From: DATJOJ01 sp035507035
GTDB lineage: Bacteria > Acidobacteriota > Terriglobia > Terriglobales > Acidobacteriaceae
NCBI GenBank assembly: GCA_035507035.1
Contig: DATJOJ010000032.1
Location: 1-64,000 of the forward strand
Direction of reading: 5' to 3'
DNA length: 64,000 nt
How positions within the stretch are numbered: position 1 is the first letter of the stretch; each line of letters begins with the position of its first letter. Position numbers and translations under genes: made by a program. Positions 48,959 to 58,062 of this stretch are shown piece by piece. The notes beneath the pieces are model-generated. The model was not told the DNA's origin. It was given only the letters and a program-made list of their open reading frames with translations, and ran no database searches.

Positions 48959-49456
48959 ATGGTCTACGATGTCATCATCGATGACAAGAGTTACCGGCTA
49001 GAGCTGGAGCGCACTAGCGGCAAATGGCATTGCAAGCTCGATGGTCGGGAAGTCGAGATGGATGCCGTGCTGGCCCGCCGCGACGTGCTTTCGATTCTGA
49101 TCGAAGGCAAGGCATACGAGATTAAGCGGGAACGCACGGCAAACGATCTGCATTATTGGGTCGGAAGCGCGCGCTATGCGGCAGAGTTGCGCGATCCGCG
49201 TTCGCTGCGCAGCCGACAACGGGCAGCCGGTGATGAACATGGGCCGCGAAAGCTGGTCGCGCCGATGGCGGGCAAAGTAGTGCGCGTGTTACTGCAAGAG
49301 AAGAGCGAAGTGGAAGCTGGACAGGGTGTACTTGTGGTCGAGGCGATGAAGATGCAGAACGAAATTAAATCGCCGAAAAAGGGTATGCTGCAGAAGATCG
49401 TCGCGATCGAGGGGACGGCGGTCAATGCCGGAGATGTGCTGGCGATCGTGGAATAA
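48959..49456 (+). CDS. Biotin carboxyl carrier protein / biotinyl-domain protein
   Basis: A 165-residue protein whose C-terminal biotinyl domain (residues ~95-165) has the EAMKM motif, with Lys as the biotinylated residue (VLVVEAMKMQNEIKSP). The N-terminal half (MVYDVIIDDKSYRLELERTSG ... CKLDGREVEMDAV) resembles the small domain preceding biotinyl domains in acyl-CoA carboxylase carrier subunits. It works with the biotin carboxylase immediately upstream. Confidence 0.88.
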   Translation: MVYDVIIDDKSYRLELERTSGKWHCKLDGREVEMDAVLARRDVLSILIEGKAYEIKRERTANDLHYWVGSARYAAELRDPRSLRSRQRAAGDEHGPRKLVAPMAGKVVRVLLQEKSEVEAGQGVLVVEAMKMQNEIKSPKKGMLQKIVAIEGTAVNAGDVLAIVE

Positions 49457-49476
49457 TCCGTCGTAGCCTAGAAAGA

Positions 49477-49839
49477 TTACTCCTGCACCAACCAATCTAA
49501 TGCTTCCTCACGAGTTTTAAAGGTGGGCAGCTCTCGCTGCGAAAAAGCCTTCATGTGTTCGTAAAAGACTTTTGGCAGATTCTCGGTTCCTATCCAGGCC
49601 GACTTCTTCACATGCGGCCGATCGAAAACAAGCCCTTCTTTCATTGTAGTGACTGCATCGCGGTCGAACTCGGCGCCAGTAAAGTCAGTCAGGATTAGCA
49701 GAGAATGCTTGGGATGGGTGGTCACGAACTTCGGTATTAAGCCAGCGATTCGCTTGACCTCGGGTGCCGAGCAGCCGGAAAGGTCGATCAGAAGAATGTT
49801 GTGCCCCTCATGCTGAATGAAGCGTATGCGATTTTCCAT
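49477..49839 (-). CDS. STAS/SpoIIAA-like small protein
   Basis: A 120-residue protein with alternating strands and helices (ILLIDLSGCSAPEVKRIAGLIPKFV, LLILTDFTGAEFDRDAV, SAWIGTENLPKVFYEHMKAF) of a SpoIIAA/STAS-like fold often seen in Acidobacteria. The assignment is by pattern only. The ATG has no Shine-Dalgarno-like sequence, so it may be leaderless. Function unknown; no anti-sigma partner is adjacent. Confidence 0.65.
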   Translation of the reverse strand: MENRIRFIQHEGHNILLIDLSGCSAPEVKRIAGLIPKFVTTHPKHSLLILTDFTGAEFDRDAVTTMKEGLVFDRPHVKKSAWIGTENLPKVFYEHMKAFSQRELPTFKTREEALDWLVQE

Positions 49840-49949
49840 GGAGGTTGTGCCGCATCGCCGTTGAGCGACGGGCGCTGCCCATCATATTGCAACTTGGAGG
49901 CAGGAAGTCAAATTTGGGATGCCCGCCGGGGATTTCTCCTGGCTAGAGC

Positions 49950-50309
49950 CTAAATTCGCTCCAACTCCGGCAGAGTGCGCTCATTGGTGACATTGCCCGT
50001 GTTGAGGGTCGAAGCGGGTTCAAATAAGAGAATCCAGCATTCCTCATCGGCGACCGGTTTGTGTTCTACGCCGCGCGGCACCACGATGAACTCGCCTTCT
50101 TCGATCCAGACGTGGCGATCGCGGAATTCCATGCGGAAACGGCCCTTGACGACCAGGAACAGCTCGTCTTCGTGTTCGTGGTGATGGAAAACGAATTCGC
50201 CTTTCAGTTTGTCCAACTTGACGTGCTGACCGTTGAGTTCGGCGGCGACGTAGGGCTTCCAGAATTCGTTGATGCGGGAGAATTTCTGCGCGATGTTGAC
50301 CTTGTCCAT
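49950..50309 (-). CDS. Cupin-domain protein
   Basis: A 119-residue single cupin. Motif 1 is FHHHEHEDELFLVVKGRFRMEF and motif 2 is IEEGEFIVVPRGVEHKPVAD, with three His and one Glu for metal binding. Such small cupins may bind sugars, metal or organic acids. ATG 50309 has a GAGGA ribosome site and matches the family length; longer frames upstream extend into non-conserved repeat-like sequence. Confidence 0.85.
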   Translation of the reverse strand: MDKVNIAQKFSRINEFWKPYVAAELNGQHVKLDKLKGEFVFHHHEHEDELFLVVKGRFRMEFRDRHVWIEEGEFIVVPRGVEHKPVADEECWILLFEPASTLNTGNVTNERTLPELERI

Positions 50310-50464
50310 AGACAATCCTCTAATGTCAGGAAAGATTACGGCGAAGCGATTGGTAGGATGAGGCGGAATTGGGGATGGTCGCAAAGAAAGAGTGGAGTGC
50401 ATTATGGAAGCGAGCCAAACGCGCGTATTAGCTGTCGCAAAAAACGCGACAGATCGCGCGGCTC

Positions 50465-50515
50465 GCCCAGATCCCTCGCTGCGCAAAGGAGGCTTGCTCG
50501 GGATGACAATCTAGC
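50465..50515 (-). repeat. Dispersed AGATTCCTCG-type repeat fragment
   Basis: Words such as CAGATCCCTCGCTGCGCAA and GCTCGGGATGACAAT match the fragment near 17541-17573. Probably a dispersed intergenic repeat. A small CGCGACAG-type hairpin (GTCGC-aaaaaac-GCGAC) is just upstream near 50435-50452. Confidence 0.35.
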
Positions 50516-50517
50516 AG

Positions 50518-50545
50518 GAAAAAGGAGCGGCTGACGCCGCTCCTT
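50518..50545 (-). terminator. Intrinsic terminator of the BNR-repeat gene
   Basis: On the minus strand AAGGAGCGGC and GCCGCTCCTT pair exactly around a 4-nt loop (50545-50522), followed by a run of T. It lies 18 bp past the stop of the gene starting at 52566. Confidence 0.75.
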
Positions 50546-50562
50546 CGAAGAGATACGACGGG

Positions 50563-52566
50563 TTAGTTAGTGGTGTTGCCGACGCTGACCGCGGCGGACT
50601 GATCGGCGTTCTCGGGCTGCTCGACCACGCCGTCAAACGGAGTGGCGGCGAACAAGCGGCCGTGAACCACGCTGATACGGCGCAGCGGGTAGCCGGTGTC
50701 CGGACCACGGTGCCAGCTCTGGCCACCGTCCGCACTTTCGAACACAACCCCGGTTTCGGTGCTGGTCGCGAGCAAGCGGTTGCCGTTGTGGTCGTAGGTG
50801 ATCGAGCTGATGTTCTTGTCAGGCAAGCCGTTCTGCATGTGCTCCCAGCCGCCGCCAGCGTTGGGGCTGCGATAGGCGCCTTCGCGGGAGGCCACGAAAA
50901 TTGCCTTGTCGGGAGTGACGGTCACGGTACGAATGAAGCTCACAGAGTGCGACAGTCCATTCGATTCTTGCCAGGTCTTGCCGTTGTCAGTCGAAACGAT
51001 AACCGAGTTGTGAGTCGCGAGGGCGATAAAGTCGCCGTCGGATTGAACGGAGACGAAGTCCATCTTGCCAAGCACGGGGCCTCCGCTCCAGGTCTTGCCA
51101 TCATTGATGCTGGTGAAGAAGCCGGCCGAGGTCGCAGCAAGCCAGCGCTTCGGGGCGATGTCGATGTCGCTCACATGAGCGGTCAGGACCGACCGGGTGA
51201 GTGACTTCGAGTTGACCTTATGTCCATTCACGGTGCGAGTGCTGAATTTCTCCTCCACCACGTCGTTGATCGGACTCCAGTCGGCGGCGGTGCGGGTAAG
51301 CTCGAACATGCCGCGATTGGTTCCGGCAATCAGGTCGCCGTCCGCAGCCTGTTTCAGAGTGAAGACGTCGCGGCCGTCGAGGCCGGCGCTCTTCTGCACC
51401 CAGCGCTGACCAGCATCGTGAGAAATAAAGACGCCGCCCTGCTCGCGGTCATTGACCAATCCGACGTACACCGTGCTGGGATCCTTCTGGTCGGCGAGGA
51501 TAGCAGTGACGTAGCGGTGTGTGTATCCGTGGTTGGAAGGGGTGAAGCTCTCGGCGCCGTTAGCGCTCGCCAGAACGCCGCCGCGATCGGTTGCAAGCAG
51601 CACATGCTGCGAGTCGCGGGGATCAACGAGAACGTCATTCACCACGACTTCCGGGCTGGTCATCTGCTTCCAGGTCTTGCCAGAATCGGTGGTCTTCCAG
51701 AGGCCTTCGGTGGTTCCCGCATAAACGATCGCGGGACTGCTGGGATCCTGTTTCAGCACGCGGGTGCGGCGCGCGGAAAACGGGATTCCCTGGATCTTGG
51801 AGAATTGCTCACCAGCGGTCTGGCTCTTATAAATGCCGGAGCAGGCGCTGGCGAAAACTACGGAGGGATTCGATTCGTCGACGATAATCGAGAAGACGTC
51901 GGAATCGTCGATCATGCCTTTATTGATGTGCTCCCAATTGGCACCGCCATCGCTAGTCTTCCAGGCCAGATGCCAGGTTCCAGCGTAGACGACATTCGGA
52001 TTGGAAGGATCGACAGCGATCGATTCCACGTTCTTGATTTCCTGAGTTGCGGCGGAAATTCTCTGCCAATTCTTGCCGGCATCGTTGCTGCGATAAACGC
52101 CATCCAGCGCGCCTGCGACTAAGACGTTATGGTCGGAGGCTGCGATTGAGATCGCACGAATCGACTTGCCATGCATCTCAGGAACTGACTCCCAGCTCTT
52201 GCCGCCATCGTGCGAGCGGAAGAAATCGCCGGCTTGCTGGTTCTCGACGCTCCAGGCCGCGACGTACATCTTTTCCGGATTCTGCGGGTCAATCACGATG
52301 TGATCGATGACGAAGTCGTCGCCGGTGCCGAGGTGGGCAAAGCGCGACCAGTCATGTCCGCCATTGGTCGACAGAAAAATCGTTCCGGTGCTGGTCCCCA
52401 GGAAAACGTGATCTGGGCTCTTGGGATCGAAGCTGAAGCTGCGGACGTCGCCGCCATCTGGGCCGAGAGAAGTCCATTGTCCCGCCCAAGCGCTGGCGCA
52501 AAACAACATAACCGTCAAAAGTATCAACCACTTGGGGAGGACGAAGCTGCGGATTCCGAAAGTCAT
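50563..52566 (-). CDS. Secreted BNR/Ycf48-like beta-propeller protein
   Basis: A 667-residue protein with a signal peptide (LILLTVMLFCASAWAGQ). It is built from many units containing S-x-D-x-G-x-(T/S)-W (LSTNGGHDWSRF, KTSDGGANWEHI, KTTDSGKTWKQM, VSTDNGKTWQES), the Asp-box/BNR pattern of sialidase, sortilin and Ycf48-like propellers. It probably forms one or two beta-propellers outside the cytoplasm. Enzyme activity is not indicated. Two units are followed by poor repeats, and the C-terminus (NADQSAAVSVGNTTN) is short. Confidence 0.78.
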   Translation of the reverse strand: MTFGIRSFVLPKWLILLTVMLFCASAWAGQWTSLGPDGGDVRSFSFDPKSPDHVFLGTSTGTIFLSTNGGHDWSRFAHLGTGDDFVIDHIVIDPQNPEKMYVAAWSVENQQAGDFFRSHDGGKSWESVPEMHGKSIRAISIAASDHNVLVAGALDGVYRSNDAGKNWQRISAATQEIKNVESIAVDPSNPNVVYAGTWHLAWKTSDGGANWEHINKGMIDDSDVFSIIVDESNPSVVFASACSGIYKSQTAGEQFSKIQGIPFSARRTRVLKQDPSSPAIVYAGTTEGLWKTTDSGKTWKQMTSPEVVVNDVLVDPRDSQHVLLATDRGGVLASANGAESFTPSNHGYTHRYVTAILADQKDPSTVYVGLVNDREQGGVFISHDAGQRWVQKSAGLDGRDVFTLKQAADGDLIAGTNRGMFELTRTAADWSPINDVVEEKFSTRTVNGHKVNSKSLTRSVLTAHVSDIDIAPKRWLAATSAGFFTSINDGKTWSGGPVLGKMDFVSVQSDGDFIALATHNSVIVSTDNGKTWQESNGLSHSVSFIRTVTVTPDKAIFVASREGAYRSPNAGGGWEHMQNGLPDKNISSITYDHNGNRLLATSTETGVVFESADGGQSWHRGPDTGYPLRRISVVHGRLFAATPFDGVVEQPENADQSAAVSVGNTTN

Positions 52567-52759
52567 AAATTTGTGCCCCTACAGGAAGGAATTCCTGTCC
52601 GGGGGTAAGCGTGACAGGCTACCACTGGCCTAGCAAGTTACCGAAGGGAAAGGACGTTAAGCCTCCCCGAAGGCCGCATCGCAAGCCGGTTGCGAAACTT
52701 AGATGCCGCCATTCTACATGCGTTGGCAACGGCTATCGTTGCGAAAAATAACGGAGAAT

Positions 52760-52797
52760 CAAAGAAGAAAGCCGGTCGAGCTTGCGGCCCGACCGGC
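52760..52797 (-). terminator. Intrinsic terminator of the OmpA-like gene
   Basis: On the minus strand GCCGGTCG (52797-52790) pairs with CGACCGGC (52778-52771), followed by TTTCTTCTTT. It lies 22 bp past the stop codon at 52819. Confidence 0.7.
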
Positions 52798-52818
52798 CAT
52801 GGTTCGAAGCGGCTCGAC

Positions 52819-54438
52819 TTACTGAGCCGATTTCTTCTTGGGCGTCGCCCGCGGATGATCCGGAACCGCTTTGACTTTGGATTCATCCACTGGTTCCGTG
52901 CCTTCACCGGAGAAGGTTGCGCCGGCAGGCACGACCCAGTATTCGGCAGTGGTGGTGCCAGCGCTGCCGGTACGGGTCTCGATGCGGCTAGGATCGATAC
53001 CCAACTTGGCTTCGCCGCCGGTCAGATAAGCCTTCGAATCAACGGCGCGTTCGGCGGCCAGATTCTTGCGCTTCTCGTCCGGTGCAGAGTTGCCGACGAT
53101 GACCAATTTGCTGTCAGCGTTCTGCTGCAGGTTCTTGGCGACGTCGTCGAGGATGGCCTTGCAGGTGTTGTCGACGCGCCACGGCTTCACCTTGTTGGGG
53201 AAGTCGCACTGGCTCAACTTGCTGGCCTGCGGCGGCGGCGGTGGCGGGTTCTCCACGTTGACTTGCGTGCTGGCTACCTGCGACTTCAAGCCCCGCGAGT
53301 CAGTACAAGTGGCGTTTACGGTAATGGGACCTGGAGAAGCGCCCGTGGTATTCAGGGTAGCGGTGCTGCCGCTGCCGCTGATGGTGCCGCTGGAGGCGTT
53401 CCAGTCACCAACCGTGACGGGAACGTTATCCGGGCTGGTGCAAGTGCAAGTGATGGTGGAGCTGCCACCCGCCTGCAACGAGCTCGGACTCGCCGAGCAG
53501 GACAAGGTCGGCGGGTTCTTCGGCGGTTCTTTCACAGTGAAAGTGGCCGAGCAGGTCGCGGTGTTGTTCTTCTTCTGCTTGGGATCGGTGATGGTGGCGG
53601 TCGCGGTGTAAGAGCCCCCGGCGATGCCGTTGGTATCGATGCTGGCGGTATTGTCTTTGCCAGTGATTTTGCCGCCGTTGCTGCTCCAAGCGTAGTTCAG
53701 GGTGTGCTTCGGATTGAAGTCCTTCCCCGTCGCGGTTGCGGTAACCGGTTCTCCAACCATGACTTCGGTTGGTTGCACCGAGCAACTAGCGCTGGGAGGA
53801 GTTGAGGGCGGATAACCGAAATACCATTCGATACCAGTGCGCAACCGCGCCCCGTCGAAGTTTGGACGCCGCAGGCTGGGGAAGCTGGAGGAAACATTGT
53901 CGGAGAAATTCTGGTGCGCCCAGACGTAATCGGCCTCAAACAGCCGGACGCCGAAGTGGCGGGTGAACTTCATATCCATGCCGCCGCCGAGGATGGCTCC
54001 AATACCGTCGTGGCTACCCAAGCCGGAAATATCCGTGCGGTTCCAGCTAAGCAGCGCGTTGACGAATAGATTGACGCCTTCGTGTCGAGTTTCCAACTTG
54101 GGGCCGACGGAGACGGTTTGCTCGCTCGTCAGATCGGTCCAATTGCGGCCGTAGTCGCCTACCAAGCCGACATATTTTGCGAAGTTATAGGTAAAACTGC
54201 CACCCGCGCCATCGCCCATGTCGCGCAGAGTCTGGGGGATAGGAGCAGTGGCCGGTTGAAACGGTGTCGGAACGGTTGCGCCGGGATGCAGCCACTGATA
54301 TCCGGCAAAGATTTCGTATTTGGGGGTCTCTTCGTCATCTTGGGCAAAGGCACCCACAGAAAGCAGAAGTAAAGTGAAAATGCTGAGGTAACCGAGAATC
54401 AGTACACGCCCACCACGTGCTTTCCTGGAAACAGGCAT
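52819..54438 (-). CDS. OmpA-like outer-membrane protein with Ig-like repeats
   Basis: A 539-residue protein behind a strong GGAGGAGATAT ribosome site. Signal peptide (LGYLSIFTLLLLSVGAFAQ), then an eight-strand-type beta-barrel (about residues 30-200: YEIFAGYQWL ... YVGLVGDYGRN), then two Ig-like domains (about 210-380), then a C-terminal OmpA-type peptidoglycan-binding domain (about 395-500: ILDDVAKNLQQNADSKLVIVGNSA ... NLAAERAVDSKAYL), and a Pro/Lys-rich tail. It anchors the outer membrane to peptidoglycan, as predicted by family. Confidence 0.8.
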   Translation of the reverse strand: MPVSRKARGGRVLILGYLSIFTLLLLSVGAFAQDDEETPKYEIFAGYQWLHPGATVPTPFQPATAPIPQTLRDMGDGAGGSFTYNFAKYVGLVGDYGRNWTDLTSEQTVSVGPKLETRHEGVNLFVNALLSWNRTDISGLGSHDGIGAILGGGMDMKFTRHFGVRLFEADYVWAHQNFSDNVSSSFPSLRRPNFDGARLRTGIEWYFGYPPSTPPSASCSVQPTEVMVGEPVTATATGKDFNPKHTLNYAWSSNGGKITGKDNTASIDTNGIAGGSYTATATITDPKQKKNNTATCSATFTVKEPPKNPPTLSCSASPSSLQAGGSSTITCTCTSPDNVPVTVGDWNASSGTISGSGSTATLNTTGASPGPITVNATCTDSRGLKSQVASTQVNVENPPPPPPQASKLSQCDFPNKVKPWRVDNTCKAILDDVAKNLQQNADSKLVIVGNSAPDEKRKNLAAERAVDSKAYLTGGEAKLGIDPSRIETRTGSAGTTTAEYWVVPAGATFSGEGTEPVDESKVKAVPDHPRATPKKKSAQ

Positions 54439-54563
54439 ATATCTCCTCCAAAATGCTAGCAATAGTGTCCATGCTCGTCATACAGATTGGGGATCCCTCG
54501 CATGGAAAAATGTAAATGACCTAAACGGCAAGTTCGACTTTGATGAGAGCGGCGGTACTTATG

Positions 54564-54578
54564 ATACTCAACGAGTAT
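54564..54578. promoter_or_regulatory. Operator-like palindrome in the ompA/response-regulator gap
   Basis: ATACTC-AAC-GAGTAT, a 6-3-6 bp perfect palindrome. It overlaps a possible promoter for the response regulator (TTGATG, 17-bp spacer, GATACT at 54539-54567). No sigma-54 -24/-12 element was seen nearby. Confidence 0.4.
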
Positions 54579-54703
54579 AAATTCCGTCCAGTGGAGCAGT
54601 CTCAGATTGACACGTTTTCGCGACACATCGACAGCAGCAAGGTAAACTGTGGGATGTTTGCACGCAAATGGAAGTGTAGCGGAAAAATTGAGCGAAACCA
54701 CAT

Positions 54704-56101
54704 ATGAGTCAAGAGAAAGTACTCATCGTAGAAGACGAAGAAAATGAGCGGACGGGTCTGGCCGAAATTATCTCCTCTTGGGGATATCGGGCGGACACGG
54801 CTCGCGATGGCGTCGAGGGCTACGAAAAAGTTACGAGTTGGTCGCCGTCGGTGGTGGTGACCGATTTGAAGATGCCGCGCATGGATGGAATGGAGCTGCT
54901 GGAACGGATTGGCGAGAACGGCGCCCTCAAAGTAGTTGTAGTGACGGCACAGGGAACGATTGACAGCGCGGTTCAGGCGATGCGCATCGGCGCCTACGAC
55001 TACATTACAAAACCGATTGACACCAATCGCCTACGGACGATTCTGCAAAATGCGACGGCACTGCTTGGGGCTCAGGTCGAGCTGGAAGTCACCCGGCGCA
55101 AGCTGCGCGATACCGGGTCGCTGGGAACTTTGGTAGGGGGTTCGGGAAAGATGCAGGAAATCTTCCGGTTGATCGAGCTCGTGGCTCCGAGTACGGCATC
55201 GGTTCTGATTACGGGCGCGAGCGGCACGGGAAAAGAGCTTGTGGCGCGGACCATCCATGAACTCAGCCCGCGGCGCCCACGAACATTCGTAGCGATCAAT
55301 TGCGCCGCAATTCCAGAGACGTTGATCGAAAGCGAAATTTTCGGCCATGAGAAGGGAGCCTTCACGGGGGCGCTGGAACGGCGAACGGGCTGCTTCGAAC
55401 TAGCGGAAGGCGGAACCTTGCTGCTGGACGAGATTGGCGAGATGCCGGTTGCGACGCAGGCCAAGTTGCTACGGGTTTTGGAAGACCGCAAGTTGCGGCG
55501 GTTGGGAAGCAAAGTTGAAACCACTGTGGATGTGCGAGTGCTGGCAGCCACGAACAAGGTTCCGGAAGAAGCCGTGGCGCGGGGCGAGCTTCGCAACGAT
55601 CTTTATTATCGGCTGAACGTGTTCAACATCCACATGCCGATGCTGCGCGAACACAAAGAGGACATTCCCGCGCTGGTGGAATTTTTGCTCAAAGATATGA
55701 GCGCGAAGCATGGTCGAAAGGTGGCCGCGGTCAGCGAGGCGGTGCTCAATTCGTTTCAAGCCTACTCATGGCCGGGAAATGTTCGCGAGTTGCGCAATAC
55801 GCTGGAGCGCGCGGTGATCGTGTGCGAGGGTTCGGTGGTCGAGACCAAACATCTGCCACCGGATTTTGGGCGGGCCGCGGTTCGGCCCTCCTCGGGAGAT
55901 CCCGACGCGGTACACCTGGGCGTCGGAACGACGGTGCGGGAGGCAGAAAAGATGCTGATCCTGAAGACGCTGGAATCGACCAGTAACAACAAAACCCGGG
56001 CAGCAGAAATCCTCGGGATCAGCTTGAAGACGCTTCATAATAAGTTGAAGGAGTACGGCAGCGCCGTCGACGATAAGGATGAGCCGGCGGAAACGATGTA
56101 G
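54704..56101 (+). CDS. NtrC-family sigma-54-dependent response regulator
   Basis: A 465-residue activator. The receiver domain (1-~120) has phosphoacceptor D54 (VTDLKMPRMDG) and Lys in ITKPID. The AAA+ domain has Walker A GASGTGKE and the GAFTGA loop (EKGAFTGALERRTG) that contacts sigma-54. The C-terminal Fis-type helix-turn-helix is NNKTRAAEILGISLKTLHNKLKEYG. It is likely phosphorylated by the adjacent kinase, 6 bp downstream. Its target promoters cannot be named; no obvious -24/-12 element was found near these genes. Confidence 0.92.
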   Translation: MSQEKVLIVEDEENERTGLAEIISSWGYRADTARDGVEGYEKVTSWSPSVVVTDLKMPRMDGMELLERIGENGALKVVVVTAQGTIDSAVQAMRIGAYDYITKPIDTNRLRTILQNATALLGAQVELEVTRRKLRDTGSLGTLVGGSGKMQEIFRLIELVAPSTASVLITGASGTGKELVARTIHELSPRRPRTFVAINCAAIPETLIESEIFGHEKGAFTGALERRTGCFELAEGGTLLLDEIGEMPVATQAKLLRVLEDRKLRRLGSKVETTVDVRVLAATNKVPEEAVARGELRNDLYYRLNVFNIHMPMLREHKEDIPALVEFLLKDMSAKHGRKVAAVSEAVLNSFQAYSWPGNVRELRNTLERAVIVCEGSVVETKHLPPDFGRAAVRPSSGDPDAVHLGVGTTVREAEKMLILKTLESTSNNKTRAAEILGISLKTLHNKLKEYGSAVDDKDEPAETM

Positions 56102-56107
56102 CCACTT

Positions 56108-57982
56108 ATGCGTCGGAGAACCCAGATCGTTCTTTCCATCACCCTGATGGTGACGTGTCTGGTTTCGTATTTTTCTTACGTCTATGTCTCGCAAATTTTG
56201 CGGCAGCAGTTGCGAACCACGCATGATACAGCCTTCTATCTCGTCTCTCAGATGGTCTATCTGGCGAGCAATGCGGTGCCAGACCTGACCAGCACGCGAG
56301 TCAATACCAACGATCCGCAAGCTGTAAGCCGCGCGGTAGCGTATTACCTTTCGACTGACTCTGATCTGAACGCGATGTTGGAGTCGGTGGTGGGAAACTG
56401 GCCGATTGTGTACGACGCGGCGATTGTAGACGTGAACGGACGGGCGATTCTCCACAGCAATCCCGACCTGGTCGGCAAACAGGTCACGGCGCGGCCGGAT
56501 TTTCAATTGCTGCAGCAGGCCCATTTCCGCCAACAACTCAGCATGGTGTATAACCCCCCGACGGTCTACGAATTCAGCCGGCCGTTGCAGTTGAATGGGG
56601 CGCCATTCGGAAGTGTTCGCCTGGGAATCTCCACTGTTTTTATCAAGGATGACGTCACGCCCCGGTTGCGGCATGCGTTCGCCTTTTCTGTAACTGCGAT
56701 TTTCCTTTCATTATTGCTCTCCGCCGTGCTCTCGCATATTGCTTTTGCTCCCTTGAAGGAATTGAGCCGCACCCTCGACAGCGCAACGGCAGGGGAAGCA
56801 GTCTCCGACGCGGCAGAGCGCCATGATGAATACGGATTGATCAGCTTGAAGATTGCCGACCTCGGCCGGCAGGTGCGCGATGCCAAGGAAATTTTCTCGG
56901 CTTTGAAAGACAACGTCGACCAGATCATGGCCAATTTACAGGATGGCCTGATGCTGTTCACACGGGATGCGCAGGTGGTTCTGGTAAGCGCTTCGGTGGA
57001 ACAATTCTTGAAGCGTCCGCGCGGCGAACTGCTGGGCAGAAATGTGCGGGATATATTTTCCACCGACTCGCCGCTGGATTCGCTGATCTTGGCGACTTTT
57101 CGGAACCGACAGCCGATCGAGCAACAAGAAGTCGAGGTGTGGGAGGGGATGCACGTCCAGGTTTCGCTCGACTTTATTCAGGAGCGAGGCACGCCGATCG
57201 GTGCGCTCCTGATACTGCGGGACACGGAATCGGCGCGAAGGATCGAGGACGAAATCGAGTTATCCCGCCGGATGTCGGCAAGCGGCCGGCTGACGCGCGG
57301 TGTAGCTCATGAAGTGAAGAATCCGATCAATGCCATTGTGCTGCACTTGCAGCTACTGCGAAATAAGCTGGAACAGACGGATCCGGATACACGGCGCCAC
57401 ATGGACATCATCGACAGCGAGATTCATCGTCTCGACCGGGTGGTGCAAATTTTGGTGGACTTCACGCGTCCGCGCGATTTGCGCGTGGAGGAGATGGACC
57501 TGCGGCCGCTCCTGAACGAGGTCGTTCTGCTGGCAGCACCGGAGGCGGAACAACACGGAGTCACGATTTCTCGAGAGTTGGGAACGGAACCGCTGAATGT
57601 GAGAGTCGATAGCGACGCGATGAAGCTGGCAATTTTTAATGTCATGCTGAATGGCATCCAAGCCATGCCCGGCGGCGGGAAGCTCACGATTTCGGCTCAG
57701 CGAGAAGAAACAGGCGTGGTGGTTTCGATTCAGGACCAGGGAGGCGGAATTCCTCCAGAAGTCCAAGAGAAAATTTTTGAATTGTATTTCACAACCAAGA
57801 AGGGCGGCAGCGGAATCGGATTGGCGCAAACTTATCAAGTGATGCAATGGCATTACGGGTCGGTGGATTTCGAATCCCTGGATGGGCAGGGAACAACGTT
57901 TCGGCTACGGCTGCCATTGGCCGAAGAGGCCCGGGGCAATGGCCAAGTGACGATGCAAACTCTGACCACGCGCGGCGATTGA
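56108..57982 (+). CDS. Membrane sensor histidine kinase (partner of the NtrC-type regulator)
   Basis: A 624-residue kinase. Two membrane helices (about 8-30 and 193-217) flank a periplasmic sensor domain of ~160 residues. A HAMP-like segment (FAPLKELSRTLDSATAG), a PAS-like domain (about 275-375) and the HisKA segment with His401 (TRGVAHEVKNPINAI) follow, then the ATP-binding boxes (NVMLNGIQAMPGGG, DQGGGIP, GGSGIGLAQTY). The gene begins 6 bp after the response regulator, so they are co-expressed. The signal is unknown. Confidence 0.92.
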   Translation: MRRRTQIVLSITLMVTCLVSYFSYVYVSQILRQQLRTTHDTAFYLVSQMVYLASNAVPDLTSTRVNTNDPQAVSRAVAYYLSTDSDLNAMLESVVGNWPIVYDAAIVDVNGRAILHSNPDLVGKQVTARPDFQLLQQAHFRQQLSMVYNPPTVYEFSRPLQLNGAPFGSVRLGISTVFIKDDVTPRLRHAFAFSVTAIFLSLLLSAVLSHIAFAPLKELSRTLDSATAGEAVSDAAERHDEYGLISLKIADLGRQVRDAKEIFSALKDNVDQIMANLQDGLMLFTRDAQVVLVSASVEQFLKRPRGELLGRNVRDIFSTDSPLDSLILATFRNRQPIEQQEVEVWEGMHVQVSLDFIQERGTPIGALLILRDTESARRIEDEIELSRRMSASGRLTRGVAHEVKNPINAIVLHLQLLRNKLEQTDPDTRRHMDIIDSEIHRLDRVVQILVDFTRPRDLRVEEMDLRPLLNEVVLLAAPEAEQHGVTISRELGTEPLNVRVDSDAMKLAIFNVMLNGIQAMPGGGKLTISAQREETGVVVSIQDQGGGIPPEVQEKIFELYFTTKKGGSGIGLAQTYQVMQWHYGSVDFESLDGQGTTFRLRLPLAEEARGNGQVTMQTLTTRGD

Positions 57983-58062
57983 AATGTACTTCCGTGCAAC
58001 GCGGCGGCTCTGTTTTCTGGACTACAATTTAGTCATCCATCCGATCGACTGAGCCGCTCATC

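Noticed and set aside
54439..54703. A sigma-54 promoter for the NtrC-type operon
   Set aside because: No TGGCA-N7-TTGC-like element was found in the gap.
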